Shown one piece after another: positions 16,842 to 26,719 of a DNA stretch of 64,000 nucleotides. The notes under the pieces were generated by a model. The model was not told the DNA's origin and did no database searches. It saw nothing but the letters and a program-made list of their open reading frames with translations. The translations under genes were made by a program, and so were the position numbers. The DNA lies in assembly GCF_042649685.1 (NCBI RefSeq), contig NZ_JBHRZT010000032.1, positions 1-64,000 of the forward strand, written 5' to 3'. Source of the stretch: Bacillus_BA songklensis (lineage in GTDB: Bacteria; Bacillota; Bacilli; Bacillales; Bacillaceae_H). Position 1 is the first letter of the stretch; every line of letters starts with the position of its first letter.

Positions 16842-17830
16842 TTATGGAGTACTTATATTCCACCGTAAAACGAACAGGGGAGACAACTGTTCCGCGAAGG
16901 AGGGGAGGAAATTACAGCCAAAGCATATACAAATATGAATATTACCCGCTTTGGTGCAAACTTTTAGACTATGAAGCAAGTAATCTGTATCAATAATCTT
17001 ATCAGCCGGGTGTCCGCTTTCCGTCAATTCTTCAATTTCAGGTCCTAAATAAAGATCTGTCTGCCAGTATCCATCCGGCAAATCAACCTCAATCGTATAC
17101 GTACCTGGGCCATAAACCTTTGTGACATTATCGTAGCTAGTCTGACCCTCATATGGTTTGCCGTCTTCTTGAGGTACTGTTCCTTCAGGATGACATAGCT
17201 TGTAAAACTAATCTCGACCGGCTCCATGCCTTCAGGAACCTTAAACGTAGCTGTTTCATTGTTAATGCTGGAATTAAAAAATTGATCGAGCGGACGCTGA
17301 GGGTCAACATGTTCGTTCAATTCGATATTTTCTTTTACCGTGATGGACTCGCTCCACAACTCTCCCGTTCCCGGGTGGTTAGGACGCTGATAGGCTTTAA
17401 ACATATAATTGCCAGCCAGAAGTCGATCTGGTGCATAAATCAGTTCCCGCGTTTCGCCAGTTGTTAACGCGTTAACAATTCCAGTGGAAACAACCTCACC
17501 ATCTTTTGGATTGCCTTTTGCCGACCCAAAAACCTCATACGTCACTTCCCCCTTCATGGCTCTAGAATCCTCACCATTTTTTATCGTCGCAAAAATGCCA
17601 TCGGAATTTACATTTTCTGTGATAAATGATAATGAGCTTCTATCCCATGCTGATGGCTCTTGTGCTCCGGGTTGTTTTTGTCCCTTTTGGAGATTAGCTT
17701 TTTCAGTTTGCTCATGCTTTGTTGATCAGCCAATGTTGTATGTGCAGGTTGCACAAATTGAATTGCCAGCAATGATGCAGTTATGATACCTGTAGAAATT
17801 TTGTTTCCCTTTTTCAGATTGCTCCCTCAT
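16842..17830 (-). pseudogene. TapA/YqxM-like secreted protein, multiple frameshifts
   Basis: Pieces in different frames line up as one protein. A signal-peptide-like stretch (STGIITASLLAIQFVQPAHT) comes first. Then WDRSSLSFITENVNSDG, the FATIKNGEDSRAM region, NYMFKAYQRPNHPGTGELWS and a tail with GPGTYTIEVDLPDGYWQ follow. The WD-S-L start and the F-K-Y-P-G-E-WSE block match the YqxM/TapA family, which anchors TasA amyloid fibres and is processed by SipW. Frameshifts occur near the signal peptide and near 17180. No tasA or sipW is in the window. The family call is moderately sure. Confidence 0.6.
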
Positions 17831-17975
17831 TTCTATGATTTTAAGCAGATTGTAAGGATAATTTTCATGTTCATCATTCTATAATGGCAGTGGATAGAGC
17901 GCATTCTTAAGAATGAATGCCGCACTCCTTAATGCAGAGAGTGGAACCATTTGTTAACCAACTCCTCCATTTTTT

Positions 17976-17991
17976 GCGCAAACGTTTGCTC
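17976..17991. promoter_or_regulatory. LacI-family operator, near-perfect palindrome
   Basis: GCGCAAACGTTTGCTC contains the perfect palindrome GCAAACGTTTGC. It lies about 150 bases upstream of the TapA-like pseudogene and 530 bases upstream of the GH31 gene. It resembles the operator at 14889. The DNA from 17831 to 18520 is otherwise non-coding promoter DNA. Confidence 0.55.
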
Positions 17992-18356
17992 TAACCTACT
18001 TATGGATAAATTTAAAAGATTTTTTCATCGGAGTCAATTGTACAAAAAGAAGACAGGTTATCATTTGAAATGAGTTAAATCCTTTCAAAACATGGGATGT
18101 AATCGTTTTATTGAATGAAAAAGGAAAATAAAAAAACCAACTATTCTACTACTCAAAAATCAAAGGATCATCTTTTTTTAATTCACCTTCTTAGTATTCG
18201 TATTCAAAAGAAAAAAGGCTCTATGTTCTTTTGAATGTTTTTGTGCTGGAATCTATTTTTATGTTACAAAAACAGTTAAAAAGTCAGGATTTTTTAACTA
18301 GATAAGAATATAATATGCAATAAACTAGATAGAACGTTTCATTTTTACGTCTCGGT

Positions 18357-18392
18357 TGAAAGTGCTTTCGATAAAAAAGAAAGCGCTTTCAT
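18357..18392. promoter_or_regulatory. Two tandem CRE (CcpA) sites
   Basis: TGAAAGTGCTTTCG at 18357 and, on the complement, ATGAAAGCGCTTTCT at 18378-18392 both fit the WTGNAANCGNWNNCW catabolite-responsive element. The second is a perfect 12-base palindrome core. They lie upstream of the GH31 glucosidase promoter, so carbon catabolite control is likely. Confidence 0.75.
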
Positions 18393-18452
18393 CTTTGTCC
18401 TATCAATGTCGATAGGTATTATTCCTTACCTTCTCCACTCCAGGAAATCTCG

Positions 18453-18482
18453 TTGACAGAGTATTTTCTCGTTCGGTATAGT
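18453..18482 (+). promoter_or_regulatory. Sigma-A promoter of the GH31 gene
   Basis: TTGACA at 18453-18458 and TATAGT at 18477-18482 are separated by 18 bases. The GH31 start follows 39 bases downstream. Confidence 0.65.
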
Positions 18483-18520
18483 TGCCCTGTGTTTATCAAA
18501 ATTTTATACGAGGTGAAAAC

Positions 18521-21067
18521 ATGAACTTATCGAAAAAGTCATTACGAGTTTTAGCGAGTCTTTCACTTGCAGCCACTGTCGGTTTGACTACAACAGCTCC
18601 TAATGTTCTGGCAGCTGTTACTCAACCCGAGGCAGACACTCCTTTAGTGAAAGAAAATCTTCAAAAGCTTTCTGTTCAAGGATTTGAGGAGCTTCCAAAT
18701 GGTGTCAAGTTAGACTTAGGAACAAATGAAGCCTATATCCGTCTATTTGACAAAGATCTAGTAAAAGTTTCGATAGTAAAAAAAGGTGAGAAAGAATTTG
18801 AATCAAGAGGAATTGCCAAAAAAGCGTCCGAATGGAAAACTCCGGCCTTTAGTGCAAACGTTAGCGCAGATACATACACGTTAAAAACAGATGAAATCAC
18901 GGTTGAAATTAAAATGAAACCATTTGGTGTACGCTTCCTTGACAAGCAAGGAAATGTCATCAATGAGGATTATGTAAATCAAGATCAAACATCCGGCTAT
19001 GAGAACGGAAAACCTTATGTATTCAAGAAAACAGATAAAAATGAAGCTTTCTACGGCTTCGGTGAGCAAGCTGGATTGGAGTTCAACAAACGCGGTGACA
19101 GCATCGGTATGTGGAATACAGATGCGTACTCCTATACGAAAGATACAAAATATGTATATACAACAATCCCATTCTTTATCGGTTTAAAAGATCAAAAAGC
19201 ATATGGTATTTTCTTTGATAACACACACCGTTCATATTATGAAATGGCCAGCGAATCTGATGATTACTACTATTTCTATGCAAACGGCGGCAAGTTAACT
19301 TATTACTTTGCATATGGTCCTGAAATCAGCGATGTTGTTGACCGCTATACGGATTTAACAGGTAAAATGGAGGCTCCTCCAGAGTGGTCATTAGGTTTAC
19401 ACCAAAGTAAATGGGAATACACAGCAGATGAAATCGTAAATGTGGCTAAAACATACCGTGAAAAACAAATTCCATTAGACACAATGCATTTCGACATCGA
19501 CTATATGGATGGCTACCGTGTATTTACATGGAACGAAAAATACAAAGACGCATTAAAACAATTAAAATCAATGCCTGGATTCCATGCGATTGCGATTAAC
19601 GATCCGGCTGTGAAAAAAGATGAAAACTATCGCATGTATCAAGAAGGTACTAAGAATGACTACTGGGCGAAAAACGCAGACGGCACTCCGTTCATTGGTC
19701 CGGTATGGCCTGGGGATTCTGCTTTCCCAGACTTCTCTAAACAAGAAGTTCGCGATTGGTGGGCTAAAAACCATGATACGTTACTCAATGAAGGTATTGA
19801 CGGTATCTGGAATGATATGAATGAACCTGCTGTATTTATCGACACCGACACCATGCATCATACAATGCCTTTAGATGCCTACTTCGGATCGGATGATAAC
19901 AAAATCATGCATACTGAGTACCATAACTTATACGGCCATGATGAGGCAGATGCGACTCACCAAGCATTTAAAGAGCACAAACCTGGCACTCGTCCGTTTG
20001 TATTAACGCGTGACATGTATGCAGGTACACAGCGCTGGGCTGCATTATGGACAGGCGACACTGTATCGAACTGGGAACACTTGCAAATGTCACTACCTAT
20101 GATCTCAAATGCGGGACTATCAGGTGTATCATTCGTTGGTACAGATATTGGCGGCTTTGCTAAGCGACCAGATGCAGAACTATTTGCTCGCTGGATTGAA
20201 GTAGGCGCATTCTATCCATTCTCTCGTATCCATTATGATAGCGATGCAAAATCTGAAATCAAGCAAGGGCAAGAACCCTGGGCATTCGGTCCAGAAGTTG
20301 AAAAAATCAGCAAGAAGTATATTGAAATGCGTTATCAATTACTTCCTTACTTATACAATGAGTTCAAGGAAGCAACAGACAGCGGTAAACCGGTCCAACA
20401 ACCGCTTGTATATCAATTCCAAGATGATGAAAAAACGTATGACATCAACGACCAATACATGTTCGGTGATTCTATGATGCTTGCTCCGGTTGTAAAACAA
20501 GGTCAAACTTCACGTCAAGTTTACTTACCAAAAGATGTGAATTGGACAGATTACTGGACTGGCAAAGAATATACAGGTGGACAAACTCTTACTGTAGACG
20601 CACCGCTTGGTCACTTACCAATTTTCGTGAAAAAGGAATCAATTATTCCAACTCGTGAAGTACAACAATATACAAATGAAAAACCATTAACAAACCTTGT
20701 CTTAGATACGTATCTGGACGAAAAAGCTTCATATACATTCTATGAAGATGACGGTGCAACAGAAGATTACAAAAAAGGTGAATACAACTTAACGAAGTTC
20801 GATGTAACACGTAAACCAAACGCTATTACATTCAATCAAAAACAACAAATTCGCAGCTACCAAGATTCTAAGTTGCAGCAATATACGTTGAAATTAAATA
20901 ACGTAGAAAAACCATCTAAAGTTCAAGCTGGTAACAACAAGTATCAAGGGGTTGGTTCACTGGCAGAAACTCAAGGTAAAACAAATACATTCTTCTACGA
21001 CGCAAACACAAAAGTGCTTTATGTAAGCATTCCGGCAGATGAGAAGAAAGAAGTTCGAATTCGTTAA
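18521..21067 (+). CDS. Secreted GH31 alpha-glucosidase
   Basis: 848 residues from the ATG at 18521 (GAGGTG site). A longer frame from 18482 overlaps the promoter and is rejected. Residues 1-31 form a signal peptide (KKSLRVLASLSLAA...VLAA). The N-terminal beta-sandwich is followed by the GH31 barrel, with LDTMHFDIDYMDGYRVFTW, the nucleophile Asp in IDGIWNDMNEPAVF and the region FVGTDIGGFAKRPDAELFARW. A distal beta domain closes the protein. It releases glucose from alpha-glucans or isomalto-oligosaccharides outside the cell. Tandem CRE sites lie upstream and a terminator follows. A dextranase is next, which suggests alpha-1,6 substrates. Confidence 0.9.
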   Translation: MNLSKKSLRVLASLSLAATVGLTTTAPNVLAAVTQPEADTPLVKENLQKLSVQGFEELPNGVKLDLGTNEAYIRLFDKDLVKVSIVKKGEKEFESRGIAKKASEWKTPAFSANVSADTYTLKTDEITVEIKMKPFGVRFLDKQGNVINEDYVNQDQTSGYENGKPYVFKKTDKNEAFYGFGEQAGLEFNKRGDSIGMWNTDAYSYTKDTKYVYTTIPFFIGLKDQKAYGIFFDNTHRSYYEMASESDDYYYFYANGGKLTYYFAYGPEISDVVDRYTDLTGKMEAPPEWSLGLHQSKWEYTADEIVNVAKTYREKQIPLDTMHFDIDYMDGYRVFTWNEKYKDALKQLKSMPGFHAIAINDPAVKKDENYRMYQEGTKNDYWAKNADGTPFIGPVWPGDSAFPDFSKQEVRDWWAKNHDTLLNEGIDGIWNDMNEPAVFIDTDTMHHTMPLDAYFGSDDNKIMHTEYHNLYGHDEADATHQAFKEHKPGTRPFVLTRDMYAGTQRWAALWTGDTVSNWEHLQMSLPMISNAGLSGVSFVGTDIGGFAKRPDAELFARWIEVGAFYPFSRIHYDSDAKSEIKQGQEPWAFGPEVEKISKKYIEMRYQLLPYLYNEFKEATDSGKPVQQPLVYQFQDDEKTYDINDQYMFGDSMMLAPVVKQGQTSRQVYLPKDVNWTDYWTGKEYTGGQTLTVDAPLGHLPIFVKKESIIPTREVQQYTNEKPLTNLVLDTYLDEKASYTFYEDDGATEDYKKGEYNLTKFDVTRKPNAITFNQKQQIRSYQDSKLQQYTLKLNNVEKPSKVQAGNNKYQGVGSLAETQGKTNTFFYDANTKVLYVSIPADEKKEVRIR

Positions 21068-21086
21068 GTTAGACATGAAACAGTAT

Positions 21087-21123
21087 AAAGAAGGGACTAG
21101 CATTGTTGCTAGTTCCTTCTTTT
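21087..21123 (+). terminator. Terminator after the GH31 gene
   Basis: Arms AAGAAGGGACTAGCA and TGCTAGTTCCTTCTT around a 4-base loop, followed by T residues. Confidence 0.8.
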
Positions 21124-21163
21124 CAAATAAGCAAGTTGTTTCTCAGTAAGGAGTGAGATTTTT

Positions 21164-22981
21164 GTGTTATACAACAAGAAAATTCTATTATTATTGCTTT
21201 CTCTTTTGTTGTTGTTGATGACAGTAGTTATTGCAGAACGCTTCTCTCCTTCTTCCAAAGAGGAAACAACAGAAGAAGAGACAAAGGCTCCTCTCAAGCA
21301 GAAAAAAATTATTCAACATATAGAAACCGATAAAGCTTCCTATAAACCCGGTGAAATGGTCTATTTCACAACTCAATTACCAGATTCATATTCAACGGGA
21401 ACCTTAAAAATCACATACTATCATTTAAATGATGTCATTTCTCAGCAAAAGTTGAAGATAACAAAAAATGAGGTACATTGGACATGGCAGCCACCAAAAG
21501 AAGATTTCAAAGGATATTTAGTTCGTGTACAGTTTGAATCTGAAACCGAACAAGACCGTCAAACCATTGCAGTAGACGTTTCAAGCGATTGGTCCAAATT
21601 CCCGCGATATGGATTTTTATCAAAGTTTCATGATATGTCCAACGAAGACATGGAGTCTGTTATTTCTGGGCTGAATCGTTATCACATTAATGGATTGCAA
21701 TTTTATGATTGGCATTATAAACATCATCAACCTATTAAATTAGAAAACAATGAGCCTGCAGCCCATTGGGAGGACATTTCCAATCGCCCTACCTCGCTGC
21801 AGACGATTAAAACATATATCGATTTAGCCCACGAACGAAACATGAAAACGATGGCGTATAACCTCTTATACGGCGCTATTGCGGAAGCTGAAAAAGATGG
21901 CGTCAAAACAGAATGGCGTTTATTCAAAGATCGGCAGAAAAATGCTCACGACTACCATCCTTTACCTGATGAGTGGAAAAGTGACGTGTTTCTAGTCAAT
22001 CCGGCTCATGCTGAATGGCAAACATATTTAATTAATCAACAAAAAAAAGTGTACGAGTCTCTTCCTTTTGACGGCTGGCATATTGATCAACTTGGTCCAC
22101 GAGGAAATGTGTATGACTATAATGGGAATCCAGTAGCATTGGACGAGTCCTTCCAATCGTTTATAGCAAATGCAAAAACAAAGATGCCGGATAAACGTTT
22201 AGTCATGAATGCCGTAAACCAATATGGACAAAAACAACTTGGTGAATCTCCTGTTGATTTCTTATATACGGAAGTATGGGATTCATACAAATATTATAGC
22301 GATTTAAAACGTATCATTGATGAGAACAATCAATACTCAAAAGGAAAATATAACACGGTCTTAGCCGCTTATATGAATTATGAGTTTTCCAATCAGCCGG
22401 GAACATTTAACACACCTGGTGTTTTACTAGCGAACAGCGTGATCTTCGCTTCTGGGGGCGCTCACTTAGAGCTGGGTGAACACATGCTGTCAAAAGAATA
22501 TTTTCCACATGAAAATTTAAAGATGAATAAATCTTTGCAAAGCAGGCTCTTACATTATTATGATTTTCTTGTCGCTTATGAAAACTTGCTTCGCGATAAC
22601 CTACAAGAGGTGCCGATTACTGTTCGTTCGTCTGATTGGGTGCACTTCTCTTCTCAACCAGAGCAAGGAAAAATATGGAGTTTCGCGAAACAAAAAGCGA
22701 ATAAAAAAGTCATTCACTTTATTAACTTCTTCGATGCCACAACGCTAGAGTGGCGTGATACAAACGCAAATCAAACAGAGCCTCAAGACCGTAAGCAGTT
22801 AACCGTTCAGCTTGAAGAGGATCGACCCATTAAAAAAGTTTGGGTGGCTTCGCCAGACAAGCATAACGGTGTTCCGATATCTCTTAACTTTAAACAGGAA
22901 AATAATAATGTCACCTTCACACTCCCTAGTCTTAAATACTGGGATATGGTCGTGATCGAGTATGAACAATTAATTAAATAG
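21164..22981 (+). CDS. GH66 dextranase / cycloisomalto-oligosaccharide-type enzyme
   Basis: 605 residues with a GTG start after GTAAGGAGTGAG. Residues 5-22 are a very hydrophobic leucine-rich signal or anchor segment. The GH66 barrel shows FYDWHYKHHQP, the nucleophile Asp in DGWHIDQLGPRG, and the acid Glu in FLYTEVWDSYKYY. A C-terminal beta domain (VHFINFFDATTLEWRD) follows. GH66 enzymes cut alpha-1,6 glucan (dextran) into isomalto-oligosaccharides. Some cyclise them, but those carry an inserted CBM35 domain that is not evident here. The order GH31-GH66 suggests stepwise breakdown of dextran. Confidence 0.85.
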   Translation: MLYNKKILLLLLSLLLLLMTVVIAERFSPSSKEETTEEETKAPLKQKKIIQHIETDKASYKPGEMVYFTTQLPDSYSTGTLKITYYHLNDVISQQKLKITKNEVHWTWQPPKEDFKGYLVRVQFESETEQDRQTIAVDVSSDWSKFPRYGFLSKFHDMSNEDMESVISGLNRYHINGLQFYDWHYKHHQPIKLENNEPAAHWEDISNRPTSLQTIKTYIDLAHERNMKTMAYNLLYGAIAEAEKDGVKTEWRLFKDRQKNAHDYHPLPDEWKSDVFLVNPAHAEWQTYLINQQKKVYESLPFDGWHIDQLGPRGNVYDYNGNPVALDESFQSFIANAKTKMPDKRLVMNAVNQYGQKQLGESPVDFLYTEVWDSYKYYSDLKRIIDENNQYSKGKYNTVLAAYMNYEFSNQPGTFNTPGVLLANSVIFASGGAHLELGEHMLSKEYFPHENLKMNKSLQSRLLHYYDFLVAYENLLRDNLQEVPITVRSSDWVHFSSQPEQGKIWSFAKQKANKKVIHFINFFDATTLEWRDTNANQTEPQDRKQLTVQLEEDRPIKKVWVASPDKHNGVPISLNFKQENNNVTFTLPSLKYWDMVVIEYEQLIK

Positions 22982-22999
22982 AAAAGGATTAAAGAATAG

Positions 23000-23934
23000 A
23001 TGAAGAATGTGTGGGCAGTTGTAGGACTTAGTTTATTGTTAGTGGGATGTGGAAATGACAAAGTGAATGTGGATAAAGTTAAAGGAACGCAAATATCAAA
23101 AGAACAATCAGCAAAAGAGCAGGAAGAGGAAAAAGAAGAAATAAAGGTAGAGGATTTAGTTTATAAAATAAAGGATTCAAGAACAGACCAAGTAATAAAA
23201 GAATATCAGCCTCTACATTTTAAGAATAAAGAAGTGTATGAAAAAGAAATCAAACAGTTAGCTAGAGAAATGGCTAAGGAAATTGATATACCCGTGCAAA
23301 ATATGAAGATAGATGCAAATGGAAACGTAATAGACGGGACAAAAAGAATTGTTTTAAAAGAAGAAGAGTTAGTGGAAAATTCAAAAAATTTAAAGACGGA
23401 TCAGCTAGATGTAAATGCCCCAATCTATGAAACGGCACCAAATGTAACACCAGAAAGTGTAAAAGGAATCAATGAAGTTGTAATTGCTTCTTATTCAACG
23501 ACATTTAACAAAAAATATACGGGAAGAAGCCGAAACATAGAGTTATCTGTTCAAGCGATAAATAATGTAGTACTGGGTTCCGGAGATTACTTTTCATATA
23601 ACCAAACAGTAGGTCCTAGGACTGCTGAAAGAGGGCTCCTGAAATTGTAAATAGAGAGTTAATAATGGGAATAGGAGGAGGAATTTGCCAAACTTCTTCG
23701 ACATTGTTTAATGCTGTGGACAAAATAGGTGTAACGATTGTTGCAAAAGTATCCCATTCGAAAGAAGTAGGATATGTCCCAAAAGGAAGAGACGCAACGG
23801 TGTCTTGGGGTGGGTCAGATTTTAAATTTATGAATAACAAGGGATATCCAATTATTATAAAAGCATACGAGGAAAAGAATCGAGGATTATTAAGGGTAGA
23901 AGTAAGGACGGCACAAAGGTATTTGCAATATTAA
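23000..23934 (+). pseudogene. VanW-family lipoprotein, frameshifted
   Basis: A lipoprotein signal (SLLLVGCGND) opens a 216-codon frame. This runs through a charged region into VanW sequence (YSTTFNKKYTGRSRNIEL, GDYFSYNQTVGPRTAERG) and stops at 23650. The family continues in another frame as APEIVNRELIMGIGGGICQTSSTLFNA and ends VEVRTAQRYLQY at 23934. A short deletion near 23632 explains the shift. VanW-domain proteins are cell-wall associated and have no firmly known reaction. Without the shift the protein would be about 310 residues. A sequencing error is possible, since the rest is well kept. Confidence 0.8.
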
Positions 23935-24027
23935 GGTCTGTTCAACTTTTGAAACGGAAAATTTCAAACTGAAATCATAGTGTTAGACATTGTCAAAAAT
24001 TATTGAATACAGTGGGAGTGTTTTTGA

Positions 24028-24903
24028 ATGAAAAAATGGTTAGTTTCCCTTGGAATGGCAGCTGGAGTTCTTTCTCTTTCTGCTTGTAATTCGGGTTCGG
24101 GTGCCAATTCAGATAGAATTGTTCAATCCAAAGCAGGTGAAATTACCAAGGAAGAGTTTTACAACGAATTAAAAACTCAGGCTGGTGACAAAGTTTTAAA
24201 ACAAATGGTTGATACGATGCTTCTTGAAAAAGAATATAAAGTGACGGATAAAGAGATTGATGCGAAAATCAAGGATTATGAGAAGCAGTTCGGTGGTAAA
24301 GATGGCTTAAAGCAGGCTCTTGAGCAAAAAGGAATTAAAGATGAAAAAGTATTTAAAAAGCTTGTTAAACAAGAGCTGTTGGCTGAAAAAGCTGCAACAG
24401 ACGGAGTTAAAGTTTCCGAAGAAGACGTGAAAAAAGAATTCGAGGATAAGTATAAAGTAGAAATTAAAGCGAGTCACATTCTTGTTAAGGACGAAAAAAC
24501 GGCGAAAGAAGTGAAGTCAAGGCTTGATAAGGGTGAGGACTTTACTAAACTCGCTAAAGAATATTCAATCGACCCTGGTTCGAAAGTCAAAGGCGGCGAC
24601 CTTGGGTACTTTATAAAAGGGAACATGGTTCCTGAATTCGATAACGTTGTATTTTCACTTGAAGTCAATAAAGTCAGTGACCCTGTGAAAACACAATACG
24701 GTTATCACATTATTAAAGTAACAGATAAGAAAACAAACAAGTTCGAAGACAAGAAAGATGGAATTGAAAAAGAACTGAAATTTAAAAAAGCCAAGCCAAT
24801 TAACGAAGTGATTTCCAAGCTTCAAAAAGAAGCTGACATTAACATCAAAGATAAAGAGTTAGAAGATGCATTAAAAAATTCGCAAAACACTGGAATGGAA
24901 TAA
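24028..24903 (+). CDS. prsA: Foldase lipoprotein PrsA
   Basis: 291 residues with a lipobox (LSLSACNS, lipid-modified Cys near residue 20). An N-terminal SurA-like chaperone region follows, then one parvulin peptidyl-prolyl isomerase domain (KASHILVKDEKTAKEV, KEYSIDPGSKVKGGDLGYF, TQYGYHIIKVTDK) and a C-terminal charged tail. PrsA sits outside the membrane and folds secreted enzymes, notably amylases. Its place right after three secreted or surface proteins fits this role, although it has its own upstream region and GGGAGTG site. Confidence 0.93.
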   Translation: MKKWLVSLGMAAGVLSLSACNSGSGANSDRIVQSKAGEITKEEFYNELKTQAGDKVLKQMVDTMLLEKEYKVTDKEIDAKIKDYEKQFGGKDGLKQALEQKGIKDEKVFKKLVKQELLAEKAATDGVKVSEEDVKKEFEDKYKVEIKASHILVKDEKTAKEVKSRLDKGEDFTKLAKEYSIDPGSKVKGGDLGYFIKGNMVPEFDNVVFSLEVNKVSDPVKTQYGYHIIKVTDKKTNKFEDKKDGIEKELKFKKAKPINEVISKLQKEADINIKDKELEDALKNSQNTGME

Positions 24904-24920
24904 AATAAAAACCGTGCTCT

Positions 24921-24986
24921 GGCAGTGAACTCACCCCCGAATATTGGATAGGGAAAAAATCCACTATTCGGGAGGTTCTGCCATTC
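24921..24986. repeat. Long imperfect palindrome (MITE or IS-end pair)
   Basis: TGGCAG at the left pairs with CTGCCA at the right. Inside, CCCGAATA-TTGGAT pairs with ATCCA-CTATTCGGG. The whole 66-base unit is an imperfect inverted repeat beyond the prsA stop. It could serve as the prsA terminator, but no T run follows, so a transposon-derived palindrome is more likely. Confidence 0.5.
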
Positions 24987-25172
24987 GCTAGGTTTCTAAA
25001 TCTGAGAAACTAATAAAGCAGATAATGTATTCCCCTTTTTTTGATGTGTTTCTTCTATTATATATGTCGATTTTTGCAATGTTTCTTCATATGTTTAGAA
25101 ATGGCCTATAAAAAAGGTAGAGTAAATTTATTTTTTTGCAATTTTATTTTTCTATCCAGGAGGATTTTTTTA

Positions 25173-25308
25173 AGATTGGTTTAGCCGTTTCATTGAGTGT
25201 GTTGCTTTTCCTTACCGGATTTGTTATTTCTGAATCTAACAAACGAGGGGAATGGAGGTTATCTTTCGTTAGTAAAGACGAAAATTTCCAATGTGGTTAT
25301 TTTTAATA
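25173..25308 (+). other. Possible small hydrophobic peptide without a normal start
   Basis: After an AGGAGG site the frame reads AVSLSVLLFLTGFVISES and ends 44 codons later in FQCGYF. It looks like a signal or membrane peptide. The codon at start distance is ATT, not ATG/GTG/TTG, so it is either a rare start or a dead gene. The remaining DNA of 24987-25550 contains only short frames I cannot support. Confidence 0.2.
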
Positions 25309-25550
25309 TGCGAGCATTTTTCTAGTAGTTGATGTACCTCTTTATCTTTCCAGAACTGCTTAAAGCCAAGAATAGATGCTTTTGCTATCATAATTTTATC
25401 TAAATTAAATATGCAGACTTATGTCATAAGTAATCATATTTTGTAACGTTATGATATCTTTTGCAGAAACTATTTTTATTTTGTCTCCTCTTGTTCATAA
25501 TGTTTATCAAATATTGAACTACTAAATATACTAATGACTGGAAAATTTCT

Positions 25551-26045
25551 GTGAGGGAGAAAAAAACAATGGTAATAGTAGTAGAGGCAGTAGATCAACA
25601 GGGAGATTTACAAAATTACATTCAGCGTGTCACAAAACTCATCGCTAAAGGAAAATCTACGCGTTTTTCTTGGTATAAAGGGTATAAACTTCACCTTTGT
25701 ATGAGCACAGAGGGAGTGGTCTTGTCTTATGCATTCGTCTCTGCCAACCGATACGACAGCATCATTGCCCCGACCGTGTTATTGGCGTAGAAGGAGCTAG
25801 ATTTGGATATCGCGTTTGTTCTCGGAGATGCAGCCTATGACAGTAAAGATGTGCGCAAAGCTGCAGGACGATTAGGCTCCTACATGATTACGCCCATTAA
25901 CAAACGGAACGAGGCGAGAAAAGACGTGTACGCCCGTGTGATGCCAGCTTTTCTAGAAACAGCATTAGGAGACCTGCTTTTTGATCAGCGCAACAAGGTG
26001 GAGCGCCTTTTTCATATTCTGAAAGATAAAGGATTGGAGAACCCA
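25551..26045 (+). pseudogene. IS4/IS5-type DDE transposase remnant
   Basis: Two frames separated by a stop at 25788 give FSWYKGYKLHLCMSTEGVVLSYAF, then GDAAYDSKDVRKAAG (second catalytic Asp) and RNKVERLFHILKDKGLENPR (catalytic Glu region). The N-terminal third with the first Asp is weak or missing and the C-terminus is cut off. The frame passes directly into a copy of a transporter tail at 26046. No inverted repeats or target duplication could be seen. Confidence 0.7.
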
Positions 26046-26447
26046 CGGATGTTTGGAATGTCATTAGTGATGATGCCAATCTTTACTGCAGGGTTAAACG
26101 AATTGGCACTTAGTTTAAACAAGTATGGAACAGCCATGGTAAACACATTAAGAATGATCGCAGGTGCTGTTGGGATGGCATTTTTTGTATCAATCATGAC
26201 AAATAGGGGAGCGAAGCACGTAAAAGAAATCTTGATGCAACATCATATTCTTCCAACAGATAAGACACATATGCCAATGGCGGTAAATCAAGGAGCTGTA
26301 ATGGGGATCAATGATGCGTTCATGGTAGCTACATGGTTAACGGTAGGCGCGTTTATGTTGTCGTTCTTCATTCGGCGGACTTCACCAAAAGAGGATACGA
26401 TAACAAATCGTGTGAAAAAATCCAGCAAAGAACCGGTGCTGCAGTAA
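26046..26447 (+). pseudogene. Duplicate 3' end of the DHA2 exporter
   Basis: From TGTTTGGAATGTC onward the sequence is almost identical to 11801-12197. The encoded ~133 residues match the C-terminus of the exporter at 10692, with a few silent or mild changes near the end (VKKSSKEPVLQ against IKKSNKEPALQ). The similarity continues about 40 bases beyond the stop. It is fused in frame to the transposase remnant, giving a 214-codon chimera that begins at 25803. This is a 3' relic of a paralogue or of a duplicated segment. Confidence 0.9.
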
Positions 26448-26719
26448 AGTAATGTAAATACATGGTAAATGCCATGATCTTATCATCACTACTTCGATAT
26501 GTACCATTAGCCCATTTCATTCATATAATGCCAAAAGGGGATTTGAGCTAAGAAAAAATCATTTGCCTATAGATACTCGACAACGATTATTGATACCACC
26601 TTAGAGAAGCGCCCGGAAATGATCATTCATCTGTACCACGCCACCCTGCCGCGAAATCCGAAGCTCCTGCCAAATATAAGGGAGATTAACACATCCAATT
26701 AAACAGGGAGAGGATGTCT

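Noticed and set aside
18482..18520. A longer start for the GH31 protein
   Set aside because: The first 13 codons overlap the -10 hexamer, have no ribosome binding site and precede a perfect signal peptide start at 18521.
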